64,000 bases of DNA from CAYWLQ01 sp964458775 (GCA_964458775.1 CAYWLQ010000005.1:15666-79665), one strand, 5' to 3'. Shown: positions 35,895 through 45,669, counted from the stretch's first letter. Notes: generated from the sequence alone by a model not told the origin. Numbers and translations: made by a program.

Positions 35895-37309
35895 GGCACC
35901 TCATTTAATACGAAATTTTCATATCCTGCAAGCAGGGCATCGGTCAGTCGATTGCCGATTATTCTAGCACCCTGATCAGTAGGATGGATATAGTCACCGC
36001 CGGCAAGCCCTCGTTTTACCCATTTCGGCATACTTCCGTTTCCGCCCATTGCCGAAAAAGTATTAAAAAAAGCGCAATTTTGTTCTGCTGACACTTCTTG
36101 TTGAACGCGAGACAGCTTTCTCGGCATTTTCTTTGATTCAAGCTCCCCTGATTCTGTCATGGTTGCCTGATCCATTGGCCCCATTACCAAACATGATGCA
36201 TCGGGTAAAGCCGCTCTTATTCTTCTAAGAAGTCCGGCCAGTTGCTCCTTATAATAATTAAGAGACAGCGCATCGTTGTTTCCTTCGTTTGCTCCGCACA
36301 TCATGATTACAAGATTTGGATTTCTAAGACGTAGCTCGCTTTGAAAATGCTCGGGATCTATGCGGTCAAAATTTGAAATACGTGCTCCGTTAACAGCAAT
36401 AGTATCATAAACTACTCCGGAAGAACCGTTTTCTATAACGACACCGAAAACACGAACCGGACCGTCGCCTTTTGTTCTTATTGTCAATTTAGCAGGTCCG
36501 ATAGGCACTTTAACAATATGATGTGCTGATTTCTTTTCAGCAGAATTTGTTGATATGCTTTCTCTAAATACATCATCAATTAATATATCAAAAGTACCGC
36601 CTTTGGGTTGTACAAGATAAGAAAGCTCAAAGGTCTCAGCAATTTTTCCGAAATCACCCTCCTCAGCCGTTCCGGCCCAGACTGTCGCTCCTTTTGATTC
36701 CGTTTCAAAGGCTACCGCACCCAATCCCATCAACCCGTCTTTTATCGGATCTGCCGACATAGGACGAGCTCGCCATTTGCGATCCGCTCCGTGTGTAACT
36801 CCGATATGTCGATACCATCTCCAAGGACGTCCGAGAAGTACAAATCCATGACCTCCGTCTCCAAATCGATCCTGAAGTCTGTTGCGAACAGCGTTGGTAA
36901 GTTCATCCGTAGTCAAAATAGAGTCACCGTAATGAATTACACGCACAGCCTGATGAGTGTTTTCATTTTTCTCCAACTTGTGCAATGCATTGTAGAAAGC
37001 ATACATTGCCTTAGTCGGATCTTCTATTGGAACATCCGCTTTGACCGAAGGAGACTGAAACTGTTTGTGCTCCACAGAAGCAGCACTCCTGGTCAATTTA
37101 TCGAAAAACTCATCTTCCTCTTTTCCTGAAAGAGAAATAATACCTTCTGAATTTTCGGGCTCATCATCGGTATCAATCCCTTCTATATCTTGAAGGCGAG
37201 AGCATTGTTGATAGGTAACAGCAGCACCTCCGAATAGTACAATAAAGGCAACTGTACAAACGGATTTGGAGGGAATACTTAGAAACAAAGAGTTGAAATA
37301 ATCATTCAT
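35867..37309 (-). CDS. Membrane-anchored SGNH/GDSL-family hydrolase
   Basis: One N-terminal helix (about residues 15-33) anchors a periplasmic protein. The SGNH catalytic blocks are present: GDSI in VIHYGDSILTTDEL (about residue 130), the block III Asn in MMCGANEGNN, and DYIHPTDQG with the catalytic Asp and His near the C-terminus. A middle beta-rich insert (about 195-310) resembles those of peptidoglycan or polysaccharide O-acetylesterases. Activity on acetylated xylan would fit the adjacent GH43 gene, but cell-wall esterase is equally possible. Confidence 0.82.
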   Translation of the reverse strand: MNDYFNSLFLSIPSKSVCTVAFIVLFGGAAVTYQQCSRLQDIEGIDTDDEPENSEGIISLSGKEEDEFFDKLTRSAASVEHKQFQSPSVKADVPIEDPTKAMYAFYNALHKLEKNENTHQAVRVIHYGDSILTTDELTNAVRNRLQDRFGDGGHGFVLLGRPWRWYRHIGVTHGADRKWRARPMSADPIKDGLMGLGAVAFETESKGATVWAGTAEEGDFGKIAETFELSYLVQPKGGTFDILIDDVFRESISTNSAEKKSAHHIVKVPIGPAKLTIRTKGDGPVRVFGVVIENGSSGVVYDTIAVNGARISNFDRIDPEHFQSELRLRNPNLVIMMCGANEGNNDALSLNYYKEQLAGLLRRIRAALPDASCLVMGPMDQATMTESGELESKKMPRKLSRVQQEVSAEQNCAFFNTFSAMGGNGSMPKWVKRGLAGGDYIHPTDQGARIIGNRLTDALLAGYENFVLNEVPCESNATSL

Positions 37310-37399
37310 ACCGGCAGGCTTTGTACAACGAACAATGAAATCTCTAAATCACTTTTTTTGAAATTTTTAGAGCACATAAATTAATGGTTTTTTATAAAC

Positions 37400-38986
37400 T
37401 CACAACTGTTGGAAACTAAAGTTATCAATACTCATCAGTGCCGTATCATCCTCACCGGAAAAACGAAGATATAGATCGTGAACTCCCTTGGTTTGTTTGA
37501 TACCGCAAACAAAATTTTTCCATTTTTGCTCTCCCTTTGTAGAGTCAACTTTACATGATCCTATTTGTTTACCCTGTAAATCAGAAAAAACATCGCAGCC
37601 GTTAAGGAAAAGATGGATTGTGCCGCCATCCGCTGCATTGGAGGCTACTTTTACGTTAAAGACATTCGCACCTTCGCCAAAGTTGACTTGTGAATAACCA
37701 ATCCAATCTTCATTGTGAATCTCTGTTACCGCAACTCCGGAAGTTTCGCCGGATTCAATAACAAAACCTGTTTTAATACCCCTTTGATCAGCAATGGTTT
37801 CTGCTTCCAGCTGCGAAAAAGCATCAAGAGGTTTAAGTTGCGCCACTTTGCCGTTTTTGGCAGGTGCGGTTACTATTTTTCCTTCGCCATCAAAAGAAAG
37901 ATAATCGATTGCAACACTGCGCTGGAAGTCAGTATAGCCGTCTCGGTTTGCTAAAACTCGATTGTGATAGAAAATATACCACTTACCCTCATATTCTACA
38001 ATTGAGTGATGGTTGTTGTTGCCGTTGTTATTATCCGGATTCGGCAATGCTGTTCCTGCATATTCAAAGCCGTCCATCGGATTGTTGCTCATCATATAAT
38101 CTATTGTAATGGACGGGTTCGGAGTAGATGAGTATGACAAGTAATAAATGCCGTTACGTTTATTCAAGAAAGCAGCTTCAAAGAAATCAGGCGCAATAAT
38201 TGTTGTTGCCGATTCGTCTGCAAGGCTAATCATGTCTTCGCCAAGTCTAATTACACGAAGATTGTCTCCGGTGTCCGGCATGCCGCCGCCGAAGTAAAGA
38301 TAAGCTTGTCCGTCATCATCCACAAAACATGTAGGGTCGAAAACCCTATCCACGTCTCTTACTCCGGGTGTTGATCCTGTTATAAGCGGTTTTCCGATTG
38401 CATCAACAAAAGGACCGGCGGGATTGTCTGAAACGGCTACACCTATACTGCTTCCGCCGTTTGGAAAATAAAGATAGTATTTGCCGGTAACCGCGCTGTA
38501 TGCAGCATCAGGAGCATAGAACAGTGCTGCCCAGGATACATCGGCAGCCTTAAAAGCAACTCCGTGGTCCTGCCAGTTCACCATGTCATCAGATGAAAAT
38601 ATGTGATAGTCGGTCATGTTGTAGTCGTCTTGATCATCCAAATCATGCGATGCATACAGATAAATTCTTCCGTTAAAAACCTTTGCGGATGGATCTGCTG
38701 TGAATATATGACTTATAATCGGGTTTTTGGCAAAACCGTTCAAACCGGCATATTTTATCTGAACCTTCGGCTGTTCAGGAATTTCAATAATAACTTCCGG
38801 TATTAAATAAAACGCAGAACACTCAATATCATCTCGGTCGGTCGCACCGTCGCCGTCGTTGTCAATTCCGTCCTTACACAACTCTTCGGTGTTCTCTGCA
38901 CTTAAGCCATTGCTTTCATCGTTGCCGCAAGCCGACGAAATTACTATCAAGAATAAAATTCCTACAAAAAACATATTTGGTTTCAT
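37400..38986 (-). CDS. GH43-family glycosidase lipoprotein with CBM6-like domain
   Basis: A lipoprotein (lipobox SSAC) with a short Asp-rich segment (GIDNDGDGATDRDDIEC). The five-bladed GH43 domain spans about residues 80-390. The three expected acidic residues appear in IFTADPSAK (base), FYAPDAAYS (pKa modulator) and PDFFEAAFL (acid). The C-terminal 130 residues resemble CBM6: KPLDAFSQLEAE, DWIGYSQVNFG, then LYLRFSG. Characterised relatives are beta-xylosidases or arabinofuranosidases that trim xylan. With the GH11 enzyme and SGNH hydrolase it suggests a xylan-using organism. The exact specificity is not readable from the sequence. Confidence 0.88.
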   Translation of the reverse strand: MKPNMFFVGILFLIVISSACGNDESNGLSAENTEELCKDGIDNDGDGATDRDDIECSAFYLIPEVIIEIPEQPKVQIKYAGLNGFAKNPIISHIFTADPSAKVFNGRIYLYASHDLDDQDDYNMTDYHIFSSDDMVNWQDHGVAFKAADVSWAALFYAPDAAYSAVTGKYYLYFPNGGSSIGVAVSDNPAGPFVDAIGKPLITGSTPGVRDVDRVFDPTCFVDDDGQAYLYFGGGMPDTGDNLRVIRLGEDMISLADESATTIIAPDFFEAAFLNKRNGIYYLSYSSTPNPSITIDYMMSNNPMDGFEYAGTALPNPDNNNGNNNHHSIVEYEGKWYIFYHNRVLANRDGYTDFQRSVAIDYLSFDGEGKIVTAPAKNGKVAQLKPLDAFSQLEAETIADQRGIKTGFVIESGETSGVAVTEIHNEDWIGYSQVNFGEGANVFNVKVASNAADGGTIHLFLNGCDVFSDLQGKQIGSCKVDSTKGEQKWKNFVCGIKQTKGVHDLYLRFSGEDDTALMSIDNFSFQQL

Positions 38987-39074
38987 TACATCTCCTTATA
39001 GAACCCTCGATTTTTGAATACCATTTATGAAGTGTACTTAAAACCAAAAATCTGCTCTTTAAGCAGCTGTACTA

Positions 39075-40658
39075 CTAGCTTATTTTTACAGCCTGAAAGG
39101 TTCCTGTTTTTGGAAGAGATGTCAACAAGTCGCTGAGTTGTTCAGTATCAAAGGGCTTTTGCAAAAATCCCATGGCGCCTTGTTCCAACATTGTTTCTAT
39201 TCTTCCGTCTCTGCTATAGCCGGATGAAATAACAACTTTGGCATTTGGATTTAACTCACGAATGTGCTTAAAGGTTTCTTCTCCGTCCATTCCCGGCATT
39301 ACAAAATCTAAAATAATAATAGAAATACGCTTTGCAGAATCTCGATATACTTGAATTGCTTTTTCTCCGCTGTCCGCCAGAATAACATCATAACCTAAAC
39401 TCTGAAGTAATCGTCTATTAGAAGACAAGACCAGAGGTTCATCATCCACCAGCAAAATGCTTCTGCCTGTCGGAGCTGACGGAAGTACCGAAATTCTTCT
39501 TTGAACCTTAATACGCTGTTCCGACACAACTGCCGGAATAAGGAGAATTAAAGCAGTACCCTCCCCGACAGTGCTTCTAAGCAGCAGTCCCCCTCCATGA
39601 TTTTTTATTGTCCCATAAGCCATTGATAGTCCCAGTCCGGTTCCTTTTCCGGGTTGTCTGGTTGTAAAGAACGGCTCAAACACATGTGTTATTATTTCGG
39701 GGTCAATTCCGCATCCCGTATCTTTTATTTCTATCATTGCATAATCGCCTGAATACAATCCAGCTTCTTCCAGCAACGCAGAGTCTTTGTCACCGCAATT
39801 TTTTGTAGTAATAGAAATTGTTCCGGCCGATTCAATCGCTTCAGCAGCATTAATACAAATATTCATAAGAGCTTGTTCAATTTGACTTTTGTCACCGTAA
39901 ATTTGATATAATGAGTCATCTAAATTGCATTTAATGTTAATATTCTTATTAATTATAGGAGTCAGCAGCTTTATTGACTGCGCTACAATATCGTTAAGGT
40001 CGACAATATCCTTTACATAAGTCCCTTTGCGTGCAAATCCTAACAGATTTCGTGTAAGATCTCGTCCTCTTCTGCATGCGCTCAGAATATTTTCAACATC
40101 TTCTCGTTCAGAAGTTCCCGGTTGAGTTATTGTTTGAAGCATTGACGCCGAAGACATAATAATTCCAAGAATATTATTCATATCATGAGCCACTCCCCCG
40201 GCAAGGGTTCCTATTGCTTCGAGTTTTTGTGACTGAAGGAGATGCTGCTCAAGTCTTTCTTGTTTTTCTTCCGCTTTAATACGGTCTTGAATTGCCTTTC
40301 TAGAAGTTCCTGCAGAATCATGAAGAACGCCGAATCCGACACCTATAAGAAGGTTAATAGTAATACCGAACGCGCCGTGATTAAGTACAGTACCGATTGG
40401 AAAACCTAAATAATATTGGGCTAAAAAGGTATCAAATGAAGCCAATAATCCTACTGCCGCACCAATTTTTTTCCCAAATAGAATTCCTCCAGTAATTGAT
40501 GACATTAGGGTTAAAGCAAATACTCTGGATTCAAAAATAGGAAAGAGCCTAATCAATAGTAAAAACTGCAAAATAAGAACAAGAACAACGACAACTATCC
40601 TAAGCGGCGTATCAACAAGTTTATTATAAGAACGTTCTGTTTTGTACGAATCTGACAT
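39075..40658 (-). CDS. Hybrid sensor histidine kinase with C-terminal receiver
   Basis: Four to five membrane helices fill residues 20-110, with no large periplasmic sensor domain. A coiled-coil leads to the HisKA motif GVAHDMNNILGII (His near residue 157). The ATPase domain has NICINAAEAI, DTGCGI and GTGLGLSMAYG. A receiver domain follows (about 400-520) with DDEP, the phospho-acceptor in ILDFVMPGMDG and the Lys in QKPF. The NtrB-like His box suggests a link to sigma-54 type regulators, but none is nearby. It is not clearly in an operon with its neighbours. Confidence 0.92.
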   Translation of the reverse strand: MSDSYKTERSYNKLVDTPLRIVVVVLVLILQFLLLIRLFPIFESRVFALTLMSSITGGILFGKKIGAAVGLLASFDTFLAQYYLGFPIGTVLNHGAFGITINLLIGVGFGVLHDSAGTSRKAIQDRIKAEEKQERLEQHLLQSQKLEAIGTLAGGVAHDMNNILGIIMSSASMLQTITQPGTSEREDVENILSACRRGRDLTRNLLGFARKGTYVKDIVDLNDIVAQSIKLLTPIINKNINIKCNLDDSLYQIYGDKSQIEQALMNICINAAEAIESAGTISITTKNCGDKDSALLEEAGLYSGDYAMIEIKDTGCGIDPEIITHVFEPFFTTRQPGKGTGLGLSMAYGTIKNHGGGLLLRSTVGEGTALILLIPAVVSEQRIKVQRRISVLPSAPTGRSILLVDDEPLVLSSNRRLLQSLGYDVILADSGEKAIQVYRDSAKRISIIILDFVMPGMDGEETFKHIRELNPNAKVVISSGYSRDGRIETMLEQGAMGFLQKPFDTEQLSDLLTSLPKTGTFQAVKIS

Positions 40659-40777
40659 ACTATTATTATACGTTCTGCTAACTAATCAGCAGAACAAATT
40701 GCTGACTTATTATCACTTTCAATCGCAATTTCAGTAGTTTTGTATATATAGCAAGCGATTGAAACCATGCTATGACG

Positions 40778-41704
40778 CTATGATCTGTCATATAATTCAA
40801 CAATGTGCAATGCTCCGCCTGGACAATATTGTGCACATAAGCCGCACTGTTTGCATCGATTTGAAACAAATATCAACTCTTCTGTTTCAGGTTCTCTGCG
40901 AATAGCTGAGTCGGGGCACATCAAAACACATAAATTGCAACTCTGTAAGCGGCGAGCAAGTTTTTTTGCCTGCATTTTTCTTGCTGAAACAGGACATACA
41001 GCCTCACAAGCCCCGCAAAGAACACATGCTTCATCATTTGTTTTGTCAAACGCAAACGACTGCCGGCACTGATAGGAACGTCCCATTGTCTCCAATAAAT
41101 TGCATTTTATAAAAAATTTTGAGACCTGCACACATCGACCGCACAGTATGCAACCGGAGTTGTTTGGTTTTGATTCTTGGCTTTCTGTTTTACTTTTAAG
41201 GAGATTGTGAAGAGTTCCAATCTCTTTCAACTTAGCTGCATTAGGTGCTTCACTGAGAAGCCACTCCAATATATTCTTTCTGTGATGAACTATTGTCGGC
41301 GTATGAGTCTTTACAGATATCGACTCTGTAATTTCATAATCACATGATGATCTAATTTGGGTTCCATGTGAGTTTGTTATTTCAACAATACAAAGACGAC
41401 AGGCTCCTGTCGGAGGAAGAAGAGGGTGTCTACACAATGCGGGGACAGCGTGTCCAAAATCGTACAGTACATCTATAAGCAAATCGCCGCGCAAACATCT
41501 TACAGCATTTCCGTTAATAACAATTTCAACTTCATTTCCTTTTTCCGATGATATGGACGAGAGTTTGGCAGGTATCAGCTCACATGAGGGACATAGTTCT
41601 TTATCATTGCTATTCTTTAGGCATTTCCAAGAACAAGTTGACGCTGATATGCATCTTTCTTTGTCCCATCGAATAATATATGTCGACTTATCTTTCACAG
41701 ACAT
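40778..41704 (-). CDS. NuoG-like [2Fe-2S]/[4Fe-4S] protein of the 2-oxoacid oxidoreductase operon
   Basis: Fourth gene of the operon; ATG 41704 overlaps the gamma-subunit stop (ATGTCTGTGA). A Cys-rich N-terminus (about residues 15-45) precedes a plant-type [2Fe-2S] domain with PALCRHPLLPPTGACRLC and a later SSC, as in NuoG and [FeFe]-hydrogenases. The usual NuoG HxCxxCxxxxxC segment is missing: only RKNILEWLLS and then EAPNAAKLKEI follow. Next come CILCGRC and two ferredoxin-type sets near CVLCGACEAVCP, CNLCVLMCP and CKQCGLCAQYCP. It probably takes electrons from the enzyme's thiamine/Fe-S core. The acceptor is unknown. Confidence 0.8.
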   Translation of the reverse strand: MSVKDKSTYIIRWDKERCISASTCSWKCLKNSNDKELCPSCELIPAKLSSISSEKGNEVEIVINGNAVRCLRGDLLIDVLYDFGHAVPALCRHPLLPPTGACRLCIVEITNSHGTQIRSSCDYEITESISVKTHTPTIVHHRKNILEWLLSEAPNAAKLKEIGTLHNLLKSKTESQESKPNNSGCILCGRCVQVSKFFIKCNLLETMGRSYQCRQSFAFDKTNDEACVLCGACEAVCPVSARKMQAKKLARRLQSCNLCVLMCPDSAIRREPETEELIFVSNRCKQCGLCAQYCPGGALHIVELYDRS

Positions 41705-42243
41705 GAACTTTTGCACTGTTGAGCAAGTTCTACTCCCAAAAGAAGTGACTTAATAATTTCTTTTTGATTAAACTGATCTATTGTTTTTGCGGCCTCAAGC
41801 AGACCGTTGACATTGACGATGTCACATAGCGTAACTGCCGCCGCAAGCATAAGTATGTTTGTTTGCTCCTCAGATATATTTTCTCGCATAAGCTCGGCTT
41901 TACAGTTTAGAGAAAAATGAACGTAGCCTAGGTTTTTGACTATTTTATTTTCACAACCGTCGGTTAAAACCAATCCGTCTGAACGGATAGAATTGATATG
42001 CTTATCAATAGGATTGTTTGACAACGAAATTAATACATCCGGCTCTGTGATATAGGGAAAATAAATCGGCTCATCTGATATGATCACATGAGCCTCAACA
42101 TTTCCGTTTCTAACTCCTGCCCCGGTTTTGGAAGTTTGAGCAACATGTTTTCTTGACAGGAATGCCGCCTCCGCAAGCAAGACAGATGAAAATATTGCTC
42201 CGTGACCTGCTTTCCCGACAATTAGTATTCCAAATTCACTCAC
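41695..42243 (-). CDS. 2-oxoacid:ferredoxin oxidoreductase, gamma subunit
   Basis: The catalytic gamma domain, with GILIVGKAGHGAIFSSVLLAEAA as its start, here shown by GKAGHGAIFSS, and HVAQTSKTGAGVRNG. GTG 42243 overlaps the beta-subunit stop (GTGA), a strong sign of coupling and the reason for choosing it over upstream codons inside the beta gene. This subunit binds coenzyme A-side elements and the protein interface in KorC/VorC-type enzymes. The subunit order is alpha-beta-gamma, then the Fe-S protein. Confidence 0.9.
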   Translation of the reverse strand: MSEFGILIVGKAGHGAIFSSVLLAEAAFLSRKHVAQTSKTGAGVRNGNVEAHVIISDEPIYFPYITEPDVLISLSNNPIDKHINSIRSDGLVLTDGCENKIVKNLGYVHFSLNCKAELMRENISEEQTNILMLAAAVTLCDIVNVNGLLEAAKTIDQFNQKEIIKSLLLGVELAQQCKSSCL

Positions 42244-42998
42244 AGTTTCGTCTCTCCGATAATAAAGAACTCCTTTTGTTTCTCCAAAGCTAGAGCAGAT
42301 GCTTCTTGCCCTGAAACGCAAAGGGCGTCGAGTTTTTTATAAAGCTCTGAGGGTGACAAAAGTTTGTTTCGTTTGCCGTATTGAGTCGGACATGGCGATA
42401 GCGCTTCAACAAAAGCAAAACCGGGAGTTAGAATGGCTCTTTCGATAGCGGTACTAAGATCTTGCGGACGACTGACAGGAAACCTGGCAGCATAGGCTGC
42501 GCCCGCTGCTATAACCAACTTGCAGGCATCAAAAGGACGCTCACCTGAACCGTTCAAATTTGTAGCAGTAATAGCGTTTTTAGGAGTAGTACATGCGGTT
42601 TGACCTCCGGTCATACCATAAATTAAATTATTTGCACATATTACAGTAATATCAGTATTGCGCCTGGCAGCGTGAATAATATGATTGCCGCCTATTGAAA
42701 GCAAATCTCCGTCTCCTGATACGACAATTACTAAAAGTGAAGGATTAGCCCGTTTTGCTCCTTCTGCAAAAGGAACAGCTCTTCCGTGAAGAGTGTGAAG
42801 TGTATCAAAGTTATAATGTGGGCTGGGTATCCAGCCTGCACATCCGATACCCGACACAAAGAGTACTTTGTTTTCGTCAACAGAAAGTCTGTCGAGAGCT
42901 CGTAAAATTGCGTTTGACAAAATCCCGTGCCCGCAGCCGGAGCAAAAAGGAGTGCCTTCAATTCCGGTTCGCAAATATTTTTCAACTGATTTTATCAT
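42240..42998 (-). CDS. 2-oxoacid:ferredoxin oxidoreductase, beta subunit (thiamine diphosphate-binding)
   Basis: The beta subunit binds thiamine diphosphate: VVSGDGDLLSIGGNH and ANNLIYGMTGGQ form the GDG...N motif. FCSGCGHG at the N-terminus is the KorB start. The length of 252 residues is a little short of many KorB proteins. It overlaps alpha by 4 bases and gamma by 4 bases. The substrate (2-oxoglutarate, branched-chain oxoacids or other) cannot be told from the sequence alone. Confidence 0.92.
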   Translation of the reverse strand: MIKSVEKYLRTGIEGTPFCSGCGHGILSNAILRALDRLSVDENKVLFVSGIGCAGWIPSPHYNFDTLHTLHGRAVPFAEGAKRANPSLLVIVVSGDGDLLSIGGNHIIHAARRNTDITVICANNLIYGMTGGQTACTTPKNAITATNLNGSGERPFDACKLVIAAGAAYAARFPVSRPQDLSTAIERAILTPGFAFVEALSPCPTQYGKRNKLLSPSELYKKLDALCVSGQEASALALEKQKEFFIIGETKL

Positions 42999-44113
42999 AA
43001 CAGAGTGCCGGCAAATTCAACTAATCGAGATGGCAAAATAGGATTACCGTCGGTTTGAGTAAAAGAATGTACAGGAATATCAGTGCAGCACTTTAACAGC
43101 TCCGCCGACATTCCGGTATTGAGTTCAGGAACGATAAAAGCACGAATACAGATCGGTACGTTGGAGATTGCTTTTTTGGGAAACGGCCAAATAGTTCGTG
43201 TACGAAGTAGACCTACTTTAAAACCATGTGCCCTCAGAATACATACTGCCGCAGCAGCTGACCGCGCAGAAATGCCGAAAGCAAAAAATGCAACCTCGGC
43301 ATCATCGAGAAACATCGATTCCGTTTCGACAATTTCGTTTTCTCTAAAAAGAATCTTGTTCATCAATCGAGAAACCAGGTTTTCGTGACAGATCGGATCA
43401 TCAACACGTCTGATACCTCTTTCATCGTGGGTAGACCCAGTGACGAGTAGTTTTGCTCCTTGTCCGAAAGCAGGAAGAGGAGGAATGCCGACAGGATCTT
43501 CCGTTCCAAAAGGCGGAGAATTTGTTGAACGATCTCTATTAAAAATATCAATACTATCAGAAATAGTTACAGGTTCTCTAGCATGAGCGATGGATTCATC
43601 AGCAGCGACTATTACGGGAACTCTCAAGGTTTCAGACAGATTAAAAGCTCTAACGGTTAGCTCGTACATTTCTTGCGGTGACCACGGACATAGCGCAATA
43701 GGATGCACATCGCCGTGTGACCCGAAGCGCATTTGCATGATATCTCCCTGCGCTGTTCGGGTCGCTTGTCCGGTGGCAGGACCGGCACGTTGTACATCAA
43801 TAATGACAATAGGTGTTTCTGTAAAATAAGCATAGCCTATACATTCCTGCATAAGAGAAAAACCGGGGCCGGAGGTTGCAGTCATAGCCTTAACACCTGC
43901 CAGAGAGGCTCCTATCACAGCAGAAATAGAAGCAATTTCATCTTCCATCTGAACAAAGACCCCTTCGTGCTGCAAAAGAGCAGCCGCTTCTTCCATAATT
44001 TCACTGGAAGGCGAAATGGGATATCCTGCAAAAAAACGACACCCTGCACGATAAGCGCCCAAAGCTGCTGACTTATTGCCCTGAAGAAGCATTCTGTTTT
44101 CCAAACCCGTCAT
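42995..44113 (-). CDS. 2-oxoacid:ferredoxin oxidoreductase, alpha subunit
   Basis: The alpha subunit, KorA/VorA-like, has LLQGNKSAALGAYRAGCRFFAGYPISPSSEI, quoted here in part (GNKSAALGAYRAG, FAGYPISPSSEI), and TATSGPGFSLMQECIGYA and RAGPATGQATRTAQGD. These form the oxoacid and thiamine-pyrimidine contacts. The 372-residue length is normal for the split enzyme. ATG 44113 opens the four-gene operon; ATG 44092 is an alternative. The enzyme decarboxylates oxoacids to acyl-CoA while reducing ferredoxin, feeding Rnf. Confidence 0.92.
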   Translation of the reverse strand: MTGLENRMLLQGNKSAALGAYRAGCRFFAGYPISPSSEIMEEAAALLQHEGVFVQMEDEIASISAVIGASLAGVKAMTATSGPGFSLMQECIGYAYFTETPIVIIDVQRAGPATGQATRTAQGDIMQMRFGSHGDVHPIALCPWSPQEMYELTVRAFNLSETLRVPVIVAADESIAHAREPVTISDSIDIFNRDRSTNSPPFGTEDPVGIPPLPAFGQGAKLLVTGSTHDERGIRRVDDPICHENLVSRLMNKILFRENEIVETESMFLDDAEVAFFAFGISARSAAAAVCILRAHGFKVGLLRTRTIWPFPKKAISNVPICIRAFIVPELNTGMSAELLKCCTDIPVHSFTQTDGNPILPSRLVEFAGTLL

Positions 44114-44418
44114 CAGCCTGGAGTCTTATCTGTAGTAATTGAGAAGTCAACGTCTTCATCGGAAGTTGAGTGTCTTGTTGGACATCGAACATAAAACAAA
44201 ACCTATGTTACATATTCACAGTATACACAGATATTATTCATATACATACTTTGTACGCTAAATACATTGTTACACTTACAACCTAAAATAACATTTATAT
44301 TCTAATTTGAAAAAATTACCCTCTACATAATATAAATTTAATTTGCACAACCTAAATCTTAAGACTATATTTCTCTCATTAATCACATCCAAAATTTTTT
44401 GGAGGAAGGAAGAAAGAG
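44114..44418. other. AT-rich intergenic region between divergent genes
   Basis: About 305 bases, strongly AT-rich, with promoters expected for the oxidoreductase operon and the small exported protein. TTGAAA (44307-44312) with TAATAT (44328-44333) is a poor promoter match for the plus side because the spacing is 15. A strong GGAGGAAGG site precedes ATG 44419. Nothing else was recognised. Confidence 0.5.
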
Positions 44419-44808
44419 ATGAAAAGGTCTAATTTAATCGGTTTGTTGTTTGGTTTGTTTATTATGGTAGGTGCGATTGCAGCAGAAGCAGCTACTGCAT
44501 ATCCGTGCAATGTTCACTATGTTCCGAGGCAGGGATATTTAGGTGACTACGGATATTTTCATGTTTCCTACTATACGGGTGCTCATTGTACGGGAAGCTT
44601 TGTAACTGCAATGTATTACTGCAGTCAAAATCCAACCTACAATAGCTGCCCTTCTGACAGTAACTACATTTTCTTCGATTCTCAGAGCATTACAACTGTT
44701 TATCAATCAGTTGCAGATGCAGCACGTGACGGAAGACTTGTTGATTATAGCACAAGTACATGCCGAAGCGGTTCCGCCGGATGTTCAGCTCTTATTAAGA
44801 TTCGCTAA
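44419..44808 (+). CDS. Small exported cysteine-containing protein, unknown function
   Basis: A 129-residue protein. A signal peptide ends near AIAAEAA. The mature part is rich in Tyr, Ser, Gly and Thr and has six Cys (for example PCNVHYV, HCTGSF, YYCSQN, NSCPSD, STCRSG, GCSALI), which could form three disulfides. A strong GGAGGAAGG ribosome site suggests high expression. No family is recognised, and no catalytic motif is visible. The gene stands alone, convergent with the next gene. Confidence 0.75.
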   Translation: MKRSNLIGLLFGLFIMVGAIAAEAATAYPCNVHYVPRQGYLGDYGYFHVSYYTGAHCTGSFVTAMYYCSQNPTYNSCPSDSNYIFFDSQSITTVYQSVADAARDGRLVDYSTSTCRSGSAGCSALIKIR

Positions 44809-44856
44809 TATATCTATTGTGTAATTGACTGTTTGGTCTTCTCTATAGTTATAACT

Positions 44857-45669
44857 TTATTCTTTATGTTGTTTTGTAAGTTTGTTGAGCTGATCCATTC
44901 TTAATATTTGATCATTTGGATCAAGCAATTCCACACCTGTAAGAAAGTCTTTAATGGCTTGTTGTTTAGAACCATCGTCAGGCGCTTCCGATATTTTGTT
45001 TGCAAGTTCATCAAAATCAGGAGCCTTCTCAGTAATGTTTTCTGCGGTCAATTTCTGTTGAATATCAGACATTAGGTCCAATCTGGTATCAGCATCCTCA
45101 ACAGCATCTATCATGCTAAAATACTCCTGAATACTTTCCTGCTTCCATTCATTTTCGGTTTCTTCGAAGATCTCTTTCCACTTTTCATCAAGCTCCTGCC
45201 TTGAAGGAGCCTGAGGCATTTCTGCAACATGACCGAACTCAATAGAATAGCGCGCCATTTCCTTTGTAAAAGCATCAATTTGTGCCGCCGTTTCATTGAC
45301 ACCCAAGTCTTCTTCTAGAGACTGGATTGCTGCAATCCCAACCTCAACCTCAAGAGCGGTGACTTCTCTTTTTGTTAATACTTGACGTCTTAGCAAATTC
45401 AAATAATTTATAACTTTTTCCTGTGTTTTTAAGGGAGGTATCTCTTCATCAATAACTTGCTGAATTTGATTTCTAATATTTGAAGCTATCGACCTGTTTC
45501 TTTTGAGCAGATTTACATTTTCTTGTTCATCTGAATGAAACTTTTGATCATCAGTGTCTTCGGTTGAAACCTTCTCATCCAAGTGAGACAGGTCTCCTTT
45601 GCCGATGTACCAACTGACTACCGCAACACTGACAAGTATTCCCAAAAATAGCAGAGGTTTCTTTTTCAT
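44857..45669 (-). CDS. Membrane-anchored helical protein, unknown function
   Basis: An N-terminal helix (about residues 5-22) is either an uncleaved anchor or a signal peptide. The rest (about 250 residues) is highly charged and almost entirely alpha-helical, with Glu/Gln/Lys-rich stretches suggesting coiled coils (about 55-150 and 160-265). This recalls periplasmic steric chaperones such as lipase foldases, but I see no diagnostic motif. The gene is monocistronic, and nothing nearby reveals its role. Confidence 0.65.
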   Translation of the reverse strand: MKKKPLLFLGILVSVAVVSWYIGKGDLSHLDEKVSTEDTDDQKFHSDEQENVNLLKRNRSIASNIRNQIQQVIDEEIPPLKTQEKVINYLNLLRRQVLTKREVTALEVEVGIAAIQSLEEDLGVNETAAQIDAFTKEMARYSIEFGHVAEMPQAPSRQELDEKWKEIFEETENEWKQESIQEYFSMIDAVEDADTRLDLMSDIQQKLTAENITEKAPDFDELANKISEAPDDGSKQQAIKDFLTGVELLDPNDQILRMDQLNKLTKQHKE

